The notes below the pieces were generated by a model, which ran no database searches, was not told the DNA's origin, and was given only the letters and a program-made list of their open reading frames with translations. Below, piece by piece: positions 52,534 through 64,000 of a stretch of 64,000 nucleotides of DNA (position 1 is its first letter; each line of letters begins with the position of its first letter). Both the position numbers and the translations under genes were made by a program. Source of the DNA: Methanolobus mangrovi (GTDB taxonomy: Archaea; Halobacteriota; Methanosarcinia; Methanosarcinales; Methanosarcinaceae); the NCBI RefSeq assembly GCF_031312535.1, contig NZ_CP133594.1, positions 1,364,001 through 1,428,000 of the forward strand, given 5' to 3'.

Positions 52534-54180
52534 ATAGCGTTAACCAAAGGACAGATCCCACGTTCGTTTTTTACGAAAGATAAGATCGTACAGCATCACA
52601 TCGATTCATATAACAAGTTTCTGGAGACAGGGTTGCAAAAGATCATCGATGAACAGCAGATAATCGAAACGGATCTTGAAGACACCTACATAAAACTGGG
52701 CGCTATCCGTGTAGAGAACCCGGTTGTGAAAGAAGCAGATGGAGCTATTGAGAATCTATACCCTAACGAAGCAAGGCTCAGGAACCTCTCCTATTCCGCA
52801 CCACTCTACCTGCAGATGAGTGTTGTAGAGAATGATGAAGAAAAGGAACCACAGGAAGCGAAGATCGGCCAGCTCCCAGTAATGATCAAATCCAACATCT
52901 GCAACCTCACAAACCTCAGCGAGGAGGAGATGGTCAAATACGGCGAAGACCCACTTGACCCTGGAGGATATTTTATCGTTAACGGAACCGAGCGAGTAGT
53001 CATGACCCTGGAAGACCTCGCTCCGAACAAGATACTCACTGAGCTTGGTGAGAGATACGGAGACAGCATCGAAGTATCCAAGGTATTCTCACAAAGAAGA
53101 GGATACAGGGCACTGGTTGTTGTAGAGAGGGGCAGAAAATCACTTCTCGAAGTATCATTCCCATCAATTTCAGGACGTATCAACTTTATCACACTTATGA
53201 GGGCACTCGGTATCGAGACTGACGAAGATCTTGTTAAGGCCGTATCAACTGACCCTGAAATCATGAAATTCATGTTTGAGAACCTGGAAGAAGCAGAGGT
53301 TGATAACATTGAAGATGCCATGGAAAAGATAGGATCAAGGGTTGCTTCAGGACAGGCAAGGGATTACCAGATCAAACGTGCCAACTATGTCATTGACAGA
53401 TACCTTTTGCCGCATCTTGGAAACGAGCCAACTGACAGGGCTTCAAAGGCAAGCTTCCTTGGAAGAATGGCAGAATCCTGTTTTGAGCTTGCATTGGGAA
53501 GGCGTACTTCTGATGACAAGGACCACTATTCAAACAAGAGATTGAAGCTTACTGGTGACCTTATGGAAGACCTGTTCAGGGTTGCATTCAACAGGCTCTC
53601 AAGAGACATCAAATACCAGCTTGAAAGAGCTAACATGAGGAACCGTGAGCTCAATGTTATCACACTTGTGAGGGCTGACGTGCTTACAGACAGATTACAG
53701 CACCCTCTTGCAACCGGTAACTGGGTAGGCGGCAGGACAGGTGTATCACAACTGCTTGACAGGACCGATTACATTTCAACACTTTCACACCTCAGGCGTG
53801 TAATATCCCCTCTTTCAAGAGCACAACCTCACTTTGAGGCTCGTGACCTTCACCCTACACAATGGGGAAGGCTTTGCCCTTCAGAAACCCCGGAAGGTCC
53901 GAATTGTGGTCTTGTGAAGAACTTCGCACAGATGGTGGAACTTTCAACCGGTGCTGATGAAGACAAAAAGATAAAGGGCATACTCTATGATCTTGGCGTT
54001 GTAAAGACTGTTCTTAACTCATCACTTAAAGCACTTCCAGAATATGATGCTGAACTCGATGACTACCTGGATGAGCTTGAGGCAAAACCAATAGTGGATG
54101 ATGATCATAAACCGGAACCGATAGGATATACGAATTATTCAGATTCATTAGATGACATGGGAGGACTTCTCGATGAATGA
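52534..54180 (+). CDS. rpoB2: RNA polymerase subunit B'' (Rpo2N), with apparent AUA start codon
   Basis: This about 548-residue protein is the N-terminal half of the split archaeal beta-like subunit. Conserved blocks include [19 protein letters not shown] at the start, [21 protein letters not shown], the fork-loop region and [24 protein letters not shown]. The family-like sequence begins before the first ATG, GTG or TTG: the frame is open from 52507 but the only candidate start codon is ATA 52534, with AAGGTG five bases upstream. The first conventional start, TTG 52633, would drop 33 conserved residues. Either this is a rare AUA start or the sequence differs by one base. The end overlaps rpoB' by eight bases. 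Confidence 0.93.
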   Translation: MALTKGQIPRSFFTKDKIVQHHIDSYNKFLETGLQKIIDEQQIIETDLEDTYIKLGAIRVENPVVKEADGAIENLYPNEARLRNLSYSAPLYLQMSVVENDEEKEPQEAKIGQLPVMIKSNICNLTNLSEEEMVKYGEDPLDPGGYFIVNGTERVVMTLEDLAPNKILTELGERYGDSIEVSKVFSQRRGYRALVVVERGRKSLLEVSFPSISGRINFITLMRALGIETDEDLVKAVSTDPEIMKFMFENLEEAEVDNIEDAMEKIGSRVASGQARDYQIKRANYVIDRYLLPHLGNEPTDRASKASFLGRMAESCFELALGRRTSDDKDHYSNKRLKLTGDLMEDLFRVAFNRLSRDIKYQLERANMRNRELNVITLVRADVLTDRLQHPLATGNWVGGRTGVSQLLDRTDYISTLSHLRRVISPLSRAQPHFEARDLHPTQWGRLCPSETPEGPNCGLVKNFAQMVELSTGADEDKKIKGILYDLGVVKTVLNSSLKALPEYDAELDDYLDELEAKPIVDDDHKPEPIGYTNYSDSLDDMGGLLDE

Positions 54181-55987
54181 AGCTAAAGTTTTCCTTAACG
54201 GAGAACTCATAGGAACCCATACGGACCCCACAGAGCTGATTGAAAACCTTAGAGAGCAGCGAGGTGCAGGAATTATTTCAGACCAAGTCAATGTCACATA
54301 TTACGAAGACATACACGAGGTAATAATCAATACGGATATGGGCCGTGCAAGAAGACCACTCATCATTGTGAAAAATGGTGAAGCTCTTGTAACTGAGGAA
54401 GAGGAAGGACTGCTTGCTGAAGGCAAGATGTCTTACAACGAGATGACAAAGGCCGGCAAAATAGAGTACCTTGATTCCGAAGAAGAGGAAAATGCATTTA
54501 TTGCACTTTACAGGGAAGACATTACCGACAAACACAGCCATATGGAGATCAATCCTGGACTGATGTTAGGTATCTGTACAGGAATGGTACCATACCCGGA
54601 ACATAATGCATCCCCACGTAACACAATGGGTGCAGCAATGGTCAAACAGTGTATAGGAGTATCAACATCCAACACCAAGCTCAGGCCGGACACCCGTGCA
54701 CACCTTTTGCACTACCCACAGAAAGCAATGGTCAGAACACAGACCTGCGAATCCATCCATTTCGATGACAGGCCGGCAGGACAGAACTTCGTTGTAGCTG
54801 TTATGTCCTACGAAGGACACAATATTGAAGATGCACTGGTCTTTAACAAAGGTTCCATTGAGAGAGGACTTGGAAGAAGTCATTTCCTCAGGACATTTGA
54901 GGGCGAAGAAAGACGTTACCCCGGTGGACAGGAAGACAAGTTCGAGATACCTGACTCCGAGTTCAGAGGTGCCCGCAGTCCTGAATCTTATGCAAATCTT
55001 GATATTGACGGTCTTGTGAACCCGGAGACGGTCGTCGGTCCAAATGACGTACTTATCGGAAAGACCAGTCCACCACGTTTCCTTGAGGAACAGTCAGACT
55101 TTGGAATCAGTGTTGAACAGCGCAGAGAAAGTGCTATTACAATGCGTTCCAACGAGAAAGGAGTCGTTGACACAGTCATTCTTACCGAATCAATTAACGG
55201 AACACGTCTTGCAAAGGTAAAGATAAGAGACCAGAGAATCCCTGAAATTGGTGACAAGTTCGCATCAAGACACGGACAGAAAGGAGTTATCGGCCTTATA
55301 GTTCCTTTTGCAGACATGCCATTTACAGAACATGGACTTGTACCTGACCTTGTAATCAACCCGCACGCGATCCCTTCACGTATGACAGTAGGCCACGTGC
55401 TTGAGATGATCGGCGGCAAGGTAGGTGCCATGGAAGGAAGAAGGATCAATGCAACCGCATTCTCCGGAGAGAATGAAGATGACCTGCGTGCAGCACTGAA
55501 AGAACAGGGATTTGCACACACAGGTAAAGAAGTATTCTCAGACGGCGTTACCGGCAAGAAGATACAGGCAGATGTGTTTGTAGGAGTTATCCTTTACCAG
55601 AAACTGCACCACATGGTAGCATCAAAGATGCACGCCAGGTCACGCGGACCTGTACAGGTGCTTACAAGGCAGCCTACAGAAGGTCGTGCCCGTGAAGGAG
55701 GTCTGCGTTTCGGAGAAATGGAGCGTGATGTGCTTATAGGACACGGCGCTGCAATGACCCTTAAGGAAAGGCTGCTCGATGAATCGGACAAAGTAACTGA
55801 GCTTGTCTGCGGACACTGCGGAATGATTGCAACATTTGACAGGAAGAGAAACATCAGATACTGTGCTAACTGTGGTGCTGAGACTGATATCCACCCTGTA
55901 GATATGAGTTATGCATTCAAACTGCTGCTTGATGAAATCAAATCCCTCGGCGTAGCTCCAAGACTCCAACTTGAGGATGCAGTATAA
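54173..55987 (+). CDS. rpoB1: RNA polymerase subunit B' (Rpo2C)
   Basis: This 604-residue protein is the C-terminal half of the beta-like subunit. It carries [16 protein letters not shown], the region ending in [22 protein letters not shown] with catalytic-site lysines, and a zinc ribbon CGHCGM...CANCG near the C-terminus. ATG 54173 is chosen ([16 protein letters not shown]), which overlaps the rpoB'' stop. The gene is 1 base from rpoA', which overlaps its stop. Confidence 0.97.
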   Translation: MNEAKVFLNGELIGTHTDPTELIENLREQRGAGIISDQVNVTYYEDIHEVIINTDMGRARRPLIIVKNGEALVTEEEEGLLAEGKMSYNEMTKAGKIEYLDSEEEENAFIALYREDITDKHSHMEINPGLMLGICTGMVPYPEHNASPRNTMGAAMVKQCIGVSTSNTKLRPDTRAHLLHYPQKAMVRTQTCESIHFDDRPAGQNFVVAVMSYEGHNIEDALVFNKGSIERGLGRSHFLRTFEGEERRYPGGQEDKFEIPDSEFRGARSPESYANLDIDGLVNPETVVGPNDVLIGKTSPPRFLEEQSDFGISVEQRRESAITMRSNEKGVVDTVILTESINGTRLAKVKIRDQRIPEIGDKFASRHGQKGVIGLIVPFADMPFTEHGLVPDLVINPHAIPSRMTVGHVLEMIGGKVGAMEGRRINATAFSGENEDDLRAALKEQGFAHTGKEVFSDGVTGKKIQADVFVGVILYQKLHHMVASKMHARSRGPVQVLTRQPTEGRAREGGLRFGEMERDVLIGHGAAMTLKERLLDESDKVTELVCGHCGMIATFDRKRNIRYCANCGAETDIHPVDMSYAFKLLLDEIKSLGVAPRLQLEDAV

Positions 55988-56001
55988 TGGGTGATTTTAA
56001 A

Positions 56002-58644
56002 ATGAACGATATTCCATCAATTCCAAAAAGAGTCGGGGCCATTAAATTCGGTCTGATATCACCTCGAGAAGTGAGGAAGATGAGCGTTACCGCCATCATA
56101 ACGGCTGATACCTATGATGATGACGGTTATCCAATTGACATGGGTCTTATGGACCTGCGTCTGGGAGTTATTGACCCAGGTCTTAAATGTAAGACCTGTG
56201 GAAGCCGTGCTGGTGAATGTCCGGGGCACTTCGGACATATAGACCTTGTTGCACCAGTCATACACGTAGGATTTAACAAGACCATACGCAAGGCATTACG
56301 CTCAGTTTGCCGCAATTGCAGCAGGTTGATGCTTACTCCTGAAAAGAAAAATGATTTCCTTGCACAACTGGAAACTTCAAAAGAAATGGGACACCTTCCG
56401 GACGACATTATTAATGAGGTCTTTAAGGAAGCACGCAAGTCAAAGAGCTGCCCATACTGCTCAACCGATCAGCTTGAGATCAAATTTGAAAAGCCCAGTG
56501 ATTATGTTGAGGACGGACACAAACTTACACCAACAGAGATACGTGACCGTTTTGAGAACATACCTGATGAGGATGTAAAAGTAATTGGAATGGACCCTGA
56601 GAGCGCAAGACCTGAATGGATGATCCTTACAGTTCTGCCAGTACCACCAGTAACTGTCAGACCATCAATTACTCTTGAATCAGGTCAGCGCAGTGAAGAT
56701 GACCTTACCCACAAACTTGTGGACATCATCAGGATCAACCAGAGATTCCAGGAGAACAGGGATGCTGGCGCACCACAGCTCATTATAGAGGACCTGTGGG
56801 AATTGCTCCAGTACCACGTTACAACTTTCTTTGATAACGAAGTATCCGGTGTGCCACCTGCAAGACACAGGTCAGGAAGGCCGCTGAAGACACTCACCCA
56901 GCGTCTTAAAGGTAAGGAAGGAAGGTTCAGAGGAAGTCTGTCAGGTAAGCGTGTGAACTTCTCAGCACGTACTGTGGTATCCCCAGACCCTAACCTCAGT
57001 ATCAACGAAGTAGGAGTTCCTTATGCAATTGCCAGGCATATGACAATACCTGAAAGGGTAACAACAAGGAATATTGACCTTCTTCGCATGTATATACTAC
57101 GTGGTAAAGAAGTACACCCTGGTGCAAATTATGCCATAAGGGAGGACGGAAGGCGTATCAGAGTATCCGAGATCAACAAGGAAGAACTCGCAGAAAAGAT
57201 TGAGGTCGGATGGACAGTCGAAAGGCAACTTATGGATGGAGACATTGTCCTATTCAACAGACAGCCATCCCTCCACAAGATGAGTATCATGGCTCACAGG
57301 GTCAAGGTACTGCCTAACAAGACATTCAGACTTAACCCTGCAGTATGTGCCCCGTACAACGCTGACTTTGACGGTGATGAGATGAACATGCACGTTCTCC
57401 AGACCGAAGAGTCCAGGGCTGAGGCCAGCATTCTCATGCAAGTACAGGAAAACATCCTGTCCCCTCGTTTCGGCGGACCTATCATTGGCGGTATACACGA
57501 CCACATTTCTGGATTGTTCCTGCTAACAAGAAACGAGAACGCAATCACCAAGAATGCTGCTCTTGAACTGCTCAGGAAATCAGACATAAGAGATCTTCCG
57601 GAACCTGCAAGCTACTCCGAAGATGGAGAACCACTGTGGAACGGAAAGCAGATCTTCAGTCAGATTCTTCCAAAGGGATTGTACCTTGAGTTCCCTGCAC
57701 AGGTATGTTTCAAATGTGACACCTGTAAGAAGAGAGGTTGTGAGTACAATGCATATGTGGTCATAGAGGACGGAGAAATGCTTCAGGGCACCATTGATGA
57801 ACAAGGTATTGGTGCTTTCAAAGGTAAGATCCTTGATAAAGTTGTTAAGGAATACAGCCCGGAAGCAGGTGCCAAGTTCGTAGATGACTTTACAAGACTT
57901 GCTATCCGCGGTGTGATGAAGACAGGACTTAGTTTTGGTATCAGTGACGAAGACATACCCAAGACTGCTAAGTTACAGATCAATAACCTCCTTAAAGAAG
58001 CGGAAGAAACCGTAAAAGAGCTAATTGACGCATATGAAGCAAAAGAGCTTGAAGCATTGCCAGGACGTACACTTAAAGAGACTATAGAAATGAAGATCAT
58101 GCAAGTACTCGGTAAGGCAAGAGATCAGACCGGTAACATTGCAGGTCAGCAACTTGGTCTTGAGAATTCTGCGGTTATAATGGCTAAGTCCGGTGCAAGA
58201 GGTTCAATGCTTAACCTTACCCAGATGGCTGCCTGTGTCGGACAACAGGCGGTTCGTGGTGAAAGGATCAGAAGAGGTTATGCAGGAAGGACACTCCCAC
58301 ACTTTGACAAGGGTGACCTTGGTGCAGATGCCCACGGATTCGTTAAAGCAAGTTATAAGAGCGGATTGAATCCAACTGAATATTTCTTCCACGCAATCGG
58401 TGGTCGTGAAGGTCTTGTAGATACTGCAGTCCGTACTTCCCAGTCAGGTTACCTGCAGAGGAGACTTGTAAACGCATTGCAGGATCTTGAAGTCCAGTAC
58501 GACGGTACTGTGCGTGAGACCCGTGGTGTGGTTGTTCAGTTCAAATACGGAGAAGATGGAATCGATTCCACAAAGAGTGACTACAGCAAACCTGAAGCAG
58601 TACACAGGATTGTCAGAATGGTCACCGGGAAAGAGGTGAACTAA
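56002..58644 (+). CDS. rpoA1: RNA polymerase subunit A' (Rpo1N)
   Basis: This 880-residue protein is the N-terminal part of the largest subunit. It has the zinc site [17 protein letters not shown], a second cysteine set CRNCSRL/CPYCS, and the catalytic magnesium motif ADFDGDEMN with Asp455, Asp457 and Asp459. ATG 56002 is chosen because GGTGAT lies six bases upstream and the start length then fits relatives; ATG 55987, overlapping the rpoB' stop, is possible and adds five residues. The gene has no intein. Confidence 0.97.
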   Translation: MNDIPSIPKRVGAIKFGLISPREVRKMSVTAIITADTYDDDGYPIDMGLMDLRLGVIDPGLKCKTCGSRAGECPGHFGHIDLVAPVIHVGFNKTIRKALRSVCRNCSRLMLTPEKKNDFLAQLETSKEMGHLPDDIINEVFKEARKSKSCPYCSTDQLEIKFEKPSDYVEDGHKLTPTEIRDRFENIPDEDVKVIGMDPESARPEWMILTVLPVPPVTVRPSITLESGQRSEDDLTHKLVDIIRINQRFQENRDAGAPQLIIEDLWELLQYHVTTFFDNEVSGVPPARHRSGRPLKTLTQRLKGKEGRFRGSLSGKRVNFSARTVVSPDPNLSINEVGVPYAIARHMTIPERVTTRNIDLLRMYILRGKEVHPGANYAIREDGRRIRVSEINKEELAEKIEVGWTVERQLMDGDIVLFNRQPSLHKMSIMAHRVKVLPNKTFRLNPAVCAPYNADFDGDEMNMHVLQTEESRAEASILMQVQENILSPRFGGPIIGGIHDHISGLFLLTRNENAITKNAALELLRKSDIRDLPEPASYSEDGEPLWNGKQIFSQILPKGLYLEFPAQVCFKCDTCKKRGCEYNAYVVIEDGEMLQGTIDEQGIGAFKGKILDKVVKEYSPEAGAKFVDDFTRLAIRGVMKTGLSFGISDEDIPKTAKLQINNLLKEAEETVKELIDAYEAKELEALPGRTLKETIEMKIMQVLGKARDQTGNIAGQQLGLENSAVIMAKSGARGSMLNLTQMAACVGQQAVRGERIRRGYAGRTLPHFDKGDLGADAHGFVKASYKSGLNPTEYFFHAIGGREGLVDTAVRTSQSGYLQRRLVNALQDLEVQYDGTVRETRGVVVQFKYGEDGIDSTKSDYSKPEAVHRIVRMVTGKEVN

Positions 58645-59786
58645 TGACAATCAGTGAAGCAACTATTGATTCAATGATCAGTCAGCTCGATCTGCCTAAG
58701 AACATCATGAAGACATTGAGAGATGACGTGATGAAAGTAGGCGTCACAAAGAAAGAGCTGGAAGATATCATCGAGCGTGTGAAAGACAGTTACGAATATG
58801 CATGTGTAGAACCCTGTGAAGCAGTGGGTGTTGTATCAGCACAATCCATTGGTGAACCGGGCACTCAGATGACCATGCGTACCTTCCACTACGCTGGTGT
58901 CGCTGAAATTAACGTTACACTTGGTTTGCCACGTCTCATTGAGATTGTGGATGCAAGGAAACAGCCGAGTACACCAATGATGACCATCGCACTGGAAGAA
59001 GAATATGCAACTGACAGAGATAAAGCACGTAAGCTTGCATGGGAAATAGAGGCAACCCACATAGAACACCTTGCCGATATTACCACCGACCTTGCGAACA
59101 TGCAACTCGTCATTGATCTGCACGAAAAGACACTTTTACACAGATCACTTAAACCAGATGAGATTGCAGACAAGCTTCATGAAGAACTTGGCGTAATGGT
59201 CAAGGTCTCAGAAACTGTTGCAAATCAGATCATTGTAATCCCAAGTGCACCCTCCTACAGAGAACTTCTCCAGCTGGCAAAGAATATTCACTTCATTACA
59301 CTGAAAGGTATAGAAGGAATTAAAAGAGTTGTCATCAGGAAAGATGGAGAGGAATATACCCTTTATACAGAAGGTTCAAAGCTTAAAGAAGTACTTCAGA
59401 TAGAAGGAACAGATGCTACAAGAACCTACACCAACAATATTGGAGAGATATTTGAGGTGTTTGGTATTGAAGCTGCAAGGAATTCCATAATTAAAGAAGC
59501 TACAGATACACTTGCAGAGCAGGGCCTTACTGTCGATATCAGACACATAATGCTTGTATCAGATATCATGTGCTGTGACGGAGAAGTAAAACAGATCGGT
59601 AGGCACGGTATTTCTGGTGAGAAAGCCAGTGTATTCGCGCGTGCGGCTTTCGAAGTTACAGTAACTCACCTACTTGATGCAGGTATGCGTGGAGATCGTG
59701 ATGAACTCAACGGTGTTACTGAGAACATCATAGTAGGACAACCAATTAAGCTGGGAACAGGAGATGTGCATCTCGTAACGAGATGA
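58644..59786 (+). CDS. rpoA2: RNA polymerase subunit A'' (Rpo1C)
   Basis: This 380-residue protein is the C-terminal part of the largest subunit, with the trigger-loop region [26 protein letters not shown] and the conserved [16 protein letters not shown] 58644 overlaps the rpoA' stop (TAATG). There is no intein. The stop is within a hairpin (59769-59785) that may limit readthrough to L30e. Confidence 0.97.
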   Translation: MTISEATIDSMISQLDLPKNIMKTLRDDVMKVGVTKKELEDIIERVKDSYEYACVEPCEAVGVVSAQSIGEPGTQMTMRTFHYAGVAEINVTLGLPRLIEIVDARKQPSTPMMTIALEEEYATDRDKARKLAWEIEATHIEHLADITTDLANMQLVIDLHEKTLLHRSLKPDEIADKLHEELGVMVKVSETVANQIIVIPSAPSYRELLQLAKNIHFITLKGIEGIKRVVIRKDGEEYTLYTEGSKLKEVLQIEGTDATRTYTNNIGEIFEVFGIEAARNSIIKEATDTLAEQGLTVDIRHIMLVSDIMCCDGEVKQIGRHGISGEKASVFARAAFEVTVTHLLDAGMRGDRDELNGVTENIIVGQPIKLGTGDVHLVTR

Positions 59787-59803
59787 ACACTCTTTATAAA
59801 GAG
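59769..59803 (+). promoter_or_regulatory. Hairpin at the rpoA'' stop and palindromic TATA-like site before L30e
   Basis: CATCTCG/CGAGATG (59769-59775, 59779-59785) is a perfect 7-bp stem at the stop codon. CTCTTTATAAAGAG (59790-59803) is a perfect palindrome containing TTTATAAA, a TATA-box-like sequence that could start an L30e transcript. Either may set the L30e to RNAP expression ratio. Confidence 0.45.
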
Positions 59804-59877
59804 CAACCAGAAAGTAGATATACGGAATCACTTATTAATACAAATCTCAAACTGACATTATAAATGAGTTGATATAA

Positions 59878-60168
59878 ATGGATATTAACATAGACAAAGC
59901 ACTGATCAAAGTGATCAGAACCGGAAAGGTGATCATTGGATCTAACAGGACTATTGATGCTGCCATGAACAATGAAGCAAAAATGGTTGTACTTGCCGCA
60001 AATTGCCCTGCAGATGTAAGAGCCAAGATTGAAAGCCTAGATGTACCGATACTTAACTACTCCGGAACAGGAACAGAACTTGGACCTGCCTGCGGAAAAC
60101 CATTCATCATTGCTGCAATGGCTATCATTGACAGTGGTGAGTCCGACATCCTGGCTGCTGCTGCTTAA
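59878..60168 (+). CDS. rpl30e: 50S ribosomal protein L30e
   Basis: This 96-residue protein is archaeal L30e, a member of the L7Ae/L30e fold. The start [20 protein letters not shown] and the segments [24 protein letters not shown] and [16 protein letters not shown] are typical. It binds 23S rRNA. The start is ATG 59878 with a GAGTTGAT-like site upstream. It leads L30e-NusA-S12-S7-EF-2. Confidence 0.96.
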   Translation: MDINIDKALIKVIRTGKVIIGSNRTIDAAMNNEAKMVVLAANCPADVRAKIESLDVPILNYSGTGTELGPACGKPFIIAAMAIIDSGESDILAAAA

Positions 60169-60182
60169 AGGAGTTGCAATAT

Positions 60183-60608
60183 TTGGGCGAGATCAAGTTA
60201 TCCACCGAAAGTATCCGATATATAGCGTTATTTGAAAATATAACAGGTGCAGCGGTCAAAGATTGCATAATCGATGACGGCAGAATAATATACGTGATCA
60301 AATCAGGCGATATGGGTGCTGCGATCGGGAAGAACGGAGACCATATTAACCGCATGAAAAATAAGGTGGATAAACAGATTGATCTTGTCGAATACTCGGA
60401 CGAACCTGCTGCGTTTATAAAGAACGCATTCGGCCCGGTATCTGTAAAATCAGTGAATATCACAGACAGGAATAATAAGCGATTGGCTTATGTAGAAGTA
60501 TCTAATAAAGACAAGGGTCTTGCCATAGGACGGAATGGGAAAAACATTGAAAAGGTAAAACTTGTCGCTAAGAGACATCACGACATCGATGATGTCATCC
60601 TGCAGTGA
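60183..60608 (+). CDS. nusA: NusA-like transcription elongation factor (archaeal, two KH domains)
   Basis: This 141-residue protein consists of two KH RNA-binding domains, with GxxG loops in [10 protein letters not shown] and [10 protein letters not shown]. It lacks the N-terminal domain of bacterial NusA, as is normal for the archaeal form. TTG 60183 is chosen because GGAG is nine bases upstream and the family start is close to [15 protein letters not shown] 60174 overlaps the ribosome site. It lies between L30e and S12 as in most euryarchaea. Confidence 0.93.
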   Translation: MGEIKLSTESIRYIALFENITGAAVKDCIIDDGRIIYVIKSGDMGAAIGKNGDHINRMKNKVDKQIDLVEYSDEPAAFIKNAFGPVSVKSVNITDRNNKRLAYVEVSNKDKGLAIGRNGKNIEKVKLVAKRHHDIDDVILQ

Positions 60609-60658
60609 TAATTCAAATAATATCATACTCATCAAAGACATTAATTGGAGACGTAATT

Positions 60659-61087
60659 ATGCCAAATGGAAAATATGCAGCTCATACACTTCAGCGCATG
60701 CGAAAGGATGCAAGATGGAAGGACTCCCGCTATAACAGACGTACACTCGGACTTGACGTGAAAGCAGACCCTCTCGGTGGCGCACCTCAGGGAAGAGGTA
60801 TTGTACTTGAGAAAGTGGGAATTGAGGCTAAGCAGCCAAACTCAGCTATCAGGAAATGTGTAAGAATACAGTTGATCAAGAACGGACGTCAGGTGTCAGC
60901 TTTCTGCCCTGGAGACGGTGCTATCAACTTTATCGACGAGCACGATGAAGTTACAGTAGAAAGAATTGGTGGCCGCATGGGTGGTGCAATGGGAGATATT
61001 CCCGGAGTACGCTTTAAGGTCACTGCTGTTAACAATGTATCCTTAAGAGAGATGGTCATTGGCCGAAAAGAGAAACCAAGGAGATAA
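60659..61087 (+). CDS. rps12: 30S ribosomal protein S12
   Basis: This 142-residue protein is archaeal S12 (uS12). The signature [30 protein letters not shown]-type block and [17 protein letters not shown] are clear. ATG 60659 follows GGAG and gives the usual [23 protein letters not shown] start; upstream frame to 60605 is not part of the protein. It contacts the decoding site. Confidence 0.97.
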   Translation: MPNGKYAAHTLQRMRKDARWKDSRYNRRTLGLDVKADPLGGAPQGRGIVLEKVGIEAKQPNSAIRKCVRIQLIKNGRQVSAFCPGDGAINFIDEHDEVTVERIGGRMGGAMGDIPGVRFKVTAVNNVSLREMVIGRKEKPRR

Positions 61088-61092
61088 ATTAA

Positions 61093-61653
61093 ATGTACAA
61101 GCTATTTGAAAAATGGGATCTCACTGAAGTAGATGTCACTGACCAGGGAATTAAAAGGTATGTGAATCTCGACCCTGTGATAATCCCTCACTCAAACGGA
61201 AAGCATGCAAGACAGCAGTTCAACAAGTCAGACATCTGCATCGTTGAGCGTCTTGTTAACAATGTTATGCGCAATGGACAGAACACCGGAAAGAAGCAGA
61301 ATGCTATGAGGGTTGTTTCTGAAGCATTAGACATCATTAACACAAGAACCAAGAAGAACCCTGTACAGGTACTGGTAGAGGCTATCTCTAACGCAGGCCC
61401 AAGGGAAGAAGTAGTCAGACTTAAGTACGGCGGAATATCCGTGCCAAAAGCAGTGGACACTGCTCCACAGAGACGTGTAGACAGTGCACTCAGATACATC
61501 ACAATGGGTGCAAACAAGGCTTCTTTCAAATCCAAGAGAAGTGCAGCAGACTGCCTTGCAGCAGAAATCATTGCAGCTTCAAACCGCGATGCAAAATGCT
61601 TCTCTATCAACAGAAAGGACTCAAAAGAAAGAGTCGCAAAGGCAGCACGTTAA
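61093..61653 (+). CDS. rps7: 30S ribosomal protein S7
   Basis: This 186-residue protein is archaeal S7 (uS7). The block [23 protein letters not shown], the stretch [26 protein letters not shown] and the C-terminal [14 protein letters not shown] are typical. It starts six bases after the S12 stop. Confidence 0.97.
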   Translation: MYKLFEKWDLTEVDVTDQGIKRYVNLDPVIIPHSNGKHARQQFNKSDICIVERLVNNVMRNGQNTGKKQNAMRVVSEALDIINTRTKKNPVQVLVEAISNAGPREEVVRLKYGGISVPKAVDTAPQRRVDSALRYITMGANKASFKSKRSAADCLAAEIIAASNRDAKCFSINRKDSKERVAKAAR

Positions 61654-61695
61654 TGCAAATCCCAACACTTAGTAAATAAGGATCAGGTAGTAAAT

Positions 61696-63888
61696 ATGGG
61701 TAGAAGGAAAAAGATGGTTGAGCGCGTCACAGCGCTCATGAGCAATCCTGAAATGATACGTAACATCGGTATTGTTGCGCATATCGACCACGGGAAAACA
61801 ACATTATCAGATAATCTCCTTGCAGGCGCAGGCATGATCTCAAAAGAACTTGCAGGCCGCCAGCTTTTCATGGACTCTGACGAAGAAGAACAGGCAAGAG
61901 GTATTACAATTGACTCTGCTAACGTATCAATGGTTCACGAGTACAACGGAAAGGAGTATCTCATCAACCTTATTGACACACCAGGGCACGTAGACTTTGG
62001 TGGCGACGTTACACGTGCAATGCGTGCAGTGGACGGAGCAGTCGTAGTTATTGATGCTGTAGAAGGTACAATGCCACAGACTGAGACAGTACTCAGGCAG
62101 GCATTAAAGGAACACGTTAAGCCAGTACTGTTCATCAACAAGGTAGACCGTCTCATAAACGAGTTACAGGTCGATGCACAGGAAATGCAGATCAGGCTCG
62201 GTAAACTTATCGACCACGTGAACAAGCTCATTAAAGGTATGAATGAAGAGCGCTACAATGCAGGATGGAGAGTCGATGCAGCAGAAGGTACTGTAGCATT
62301 CGGTTCAGCATTATACAACTGGGCTATCAGCGTACCAATGATGCAGAAGACCGGAGTCAGTTTCCAGCAAGTATTTGATTATTGCCGTGCTGAAGACATG
62401 AAGTCACTTGCAGAGAAATGCCCGCTTCATGAAGCGGTCAACGACATGGTTATCAGGTTCCTCCCAACACCTATTGTAGCTCAGGCTGACAGGGTCAATG
62501 TAATCTGGCACGGAGATAAGGAATCCAAGATCGGAAAGGCAATGCTCAGTGCAGATGCAACAGCTGATCTGGCTTTCATGGTAACAGATATCTCAATGGA
62601 CCCTCATGCTGGTGAAGTTGCAACAGGAAGGTTGTTCAGCGGATCACTTACCCGTGGTATGGAAGTTTACGTATCCGGTGCTTCAAAGAAGAACAGGATT
62701 CAGCAGGTCGGTGTTTTCATGGGCCCTGAGAGGCTTGAAGTAGAGAACATCCCGGCAGGTAACATTGCAGCTGTAACAGGACTTAGGGACGCTATCGTCG
62801 GTTCAACAGTAACCACCCTTGATGGTATGGAAGCTTTCGAAAGTATAACCCATGCCAGTGAGCCGGTAGTTACCGTAGCTGTCGAAGCTAAACACATGAA
62901 GGATCTTCCTAAACTTGTCGAAGTATTGAGACAGGTCGCTAAAGAAGACCCAACTCTTAAGATCACACTGAACGAAGAGACCGGTGAGCACCTGATGGCA
63001 GGTATGGGAGAACTCCACCTTGAAGTCATTGCACACAGGATCGAGCGTGACAAGGGTGTAGAGATCACAACAACCCCACCTCTCGTAGTTTACCGTGAAA
63101 CTATCCGTGGCACTGCAGGACCTGTAGAAGGTAAGTCACCAAACAGACACAACAGGTTCTACGTTACAGTTGAGCCTCTTGAGGAAGGAGTAAGGGAACT
63201 TATCAGAAACGGAGAAATCTCAATGCGCATGCCTGAGGTTGAGCGCAGAGAGAAGCTCATAGCTGCTGGTATGGACAAAGATGAAGCAAAGGGTATTGCA
63301 GACATATTTGAGAGCAATATCTACGTCGATGTAACAAAGGGTATCCAGTACCTCAATGAAACCATGGAACTTGTTCTTGAAGGATTCCAGGAAGTAATGA
63401 AGGCCGGACCACTCTCCAGAGAACCATGTATGGGCGTAAAGGTCAAACTTACAGATGCAAAGTTGCACGAAGATGCAGTCCACAGAGGACCAGCACAGGT
63501 AATTCCTGCATCAAGACAGGGAATTCAGGCAGCAATGCTCATGGCGGACGATACACTTCTTGAACCACACCAGAAGGTATTCATCCAGGTCCCACAGGAC
63601 CAGATGGGTGGTGCCGCAAAGGAAATTCAGGGACGTCGTGGTGTCATTATTAATATGACCAGCGAAGGTGACATGACCATTATTGAGTCAAAGGCACCTG
63701 TATCTGAGTTATTCGGATTTGCAGGAGATATAAGATCTGCAACTGAAGGTCGCGCAATGTGGAGCACAGAATTCGCAGGCTTTGACACGCTTCCAGCTAA
63801 CATGACAACAGAAGTTGTTAGCGGTATAAGAGAAAGGAAAGGACTTAAGAAGGAACTTCCACAAGCATCTGATTACCTGAGTATGTAA
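61696..63888 (+). CDS. fusA: Elongation factor 2 (EF-2)
   Basis: This 730-residue GTPase moves peptidyl-tRNA on the ribosome. G-domain motifs are AHIDHGKTT (G1), DTPGHVDF (G3) and NKVD (G4). The diphthamide histidine is His596 in DAVHRGPAQ. Full-length and intact. It completes the str-type operon; tuf (EF-1A) is expected just past the window end. Confidence 0.97.
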   Translation: MGRRKKMVERVTALMSNPEMIRNIGIVAHIDHGKTTLSDNLLAGAGMISKELAGRQLFMDSDEEEQARGITIDSANVSMVHEYNGKEYLINLIDTPGHVDFGGDVTRAMRAVDGAVVVIDAVEGTMPQTETVLRQALKEHVKPVLFINKVDRLINELQVDAQEMQIRLGKLIDHVNKLIKGMNEERYNAGWRVDAAEGTVAFGSALYNWAISVPMMQKTGVSFQQVFDYCRAEDMKSLAEKCPLHEAVNDMVIRFLPTPIVAQADRVNVIWHGDKESKIGKAMLSADATADLAFMVTDISMDPHAGEVATGRLFSGSLTRGMEVYVSGASKKNRIQQVGVFMGPERLEVENIPAGNIAAVTGLRDAIVGSTVTTLDGMEAFESITHASEPVVTVAVEAKHMKDLPKLVEVLRQVAKEDPTLKITLNEETGEHLMAGMGELHLEVIAHRIERDKGVEITTTPPLVVYRETIRGTAGPVEGKSPNRHNRFYVTVEPLEEGVRELIRNGEISMRMPEVERREKLIAAGMDKDEAKGIADIFESNIYVDVTKGIQYLNETMELVLEGFQEVMKAGPLSREPCMGVKVKLTDAKLHEDAVHRGPAQVIPASRQGIQAAMLMADDTLLEPHQKVFIQVPQDQMGGAAKEIQGRRGVIINMTSEGDMTIIESKAPVSELFGFAGDIRSATEGRAMWSTEFAGFDTLPANMTTEVVSGIRERKGLKKELPQASDYLSM

Positions 63889-63897
63889 TTGCGGAGA

Positions 63898-63918
63898 TTT
63901 GCAGCTTTTTGCTGCAAA
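63898..63918 (+). terminator. Hairpin after EF-2
   Basis: TTTGCAGC (63898-63905) pairs with GCTGCAAA (63911-63918) around TTTTT. No T-run follows, so it may be a processing or pausing hairpin. A TATA-like TTTAAACG follows near 63950. Confidence 0.5.
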
Positions 63919-64000
63919 AATCCTATTTCGTCAGAAAGGTTTAAACGTAAAAAGACCTATTATGGCAAATCAAACTGATACATTATATTAGAATTAACTA

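Noticed and set aside
1-64000. CRISPR arrays, insertion sequences or prophage
   Set aside because: No regularly spaced repeats, transposases, integrases or terminal inverted repeats were seen.

Overview
The window is a chromosomal segment of a methanogenic archaeon, most likely a methylotrophic member of the Methanosarcinaceae (Methanolobus / Methanococcoides / Methanohalophilus type). The evidence is an F430 biosynthesis operon (cfbE-cfbD-cfbC-cfbB), sn-glycerol-1-phosphate dehydrogenase for archaeal ether lipids, split RNA polymerase genes (A'/A'' and B''/B'), archaeal translation genes, an archaellin, TATA-box promoters and GGTG-type ribosome binding sites. The genus is an inference from gene content. 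There are no rRNA genes, CRISPR arrays, insertion sequences or prophage genes; nearly all DNA is coding.

Layout. 1-5948 (minus): cfb operon, DUF2150, UPF0179 and G1PDH. 6158-9737 (plus): two membrane proteins (DUF63, SpoIIM-like), PurP and a KaiC-like ATPase. 9985-13458 (plus): aIF2-gamma, a PIN protein, RNAP subunits E' and E''/Spt4, GTP-dependent dephospho-CoA kinase, S24e and S27ae. 13877-20868 (plus): DUF2162, an ExbB/TolQ-like channel, DUF2149 and a giant secreted, membrane-anchored CobN-like protein. 21063-29698: two tandem secreted subtilases with PGF-pre-PGF surface domains. 29737-31863: KEOPS Kae1 and Bud32 plus an XTP pyrophosphatase. 31890-36419: pilin-like protein, archaellin, cyclase-family hydrolase, PHP phosphoesterase, DUF211 and a TPR protein. 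36571-38977 (minus): a Vms1/VLRF1-like protein, an unknown and RlmE. 39107-43859: SUMF1-like lipoprotein, then a DUF2318 lipoprotein/ABC transporter operon facing a BlaI repressor/M48 peptidase pair across an array of four operator palindromes. 44581-51752 (plus): CoA biosynthesis (CoaBC-like, pantoate kinase, phosphopantoate-beta-alanine ligase) and SAM by-product recycling (DadD, AhcY-type hydrolase). 52086-63888 (plus): tRNA-Lys, RNAP H-B''-B'-A'-A'', L30e, NusA-like, S12, S7 and EF-2.

The most promising undescribed system is 13877-20868. It combines a TolQ/ExbB-like channel, a small protein with an ExbD-like membrane Asp (DUF2149), a polytopic PCPVC-containing putative transporter (DUF2162) and a 1711-residue CobN-like chelatase homologue with a signal peptide and a C-terminal anchor. 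Since this chelatase would sit outside the cell, away from the cytosolic ATP and AAA+ subunits that normally drive CobN, I infer that an ion-motive-force motor powers metal or tetrapyrrole handling at the cell surface. Other points of interest are the four TTTACA-N5-TGTAAA operators at the BlaI locus, an apparent AUA start codon and upstream attenuator at rpoB'', and nested leader/trailer helices around tRNA-Lys.
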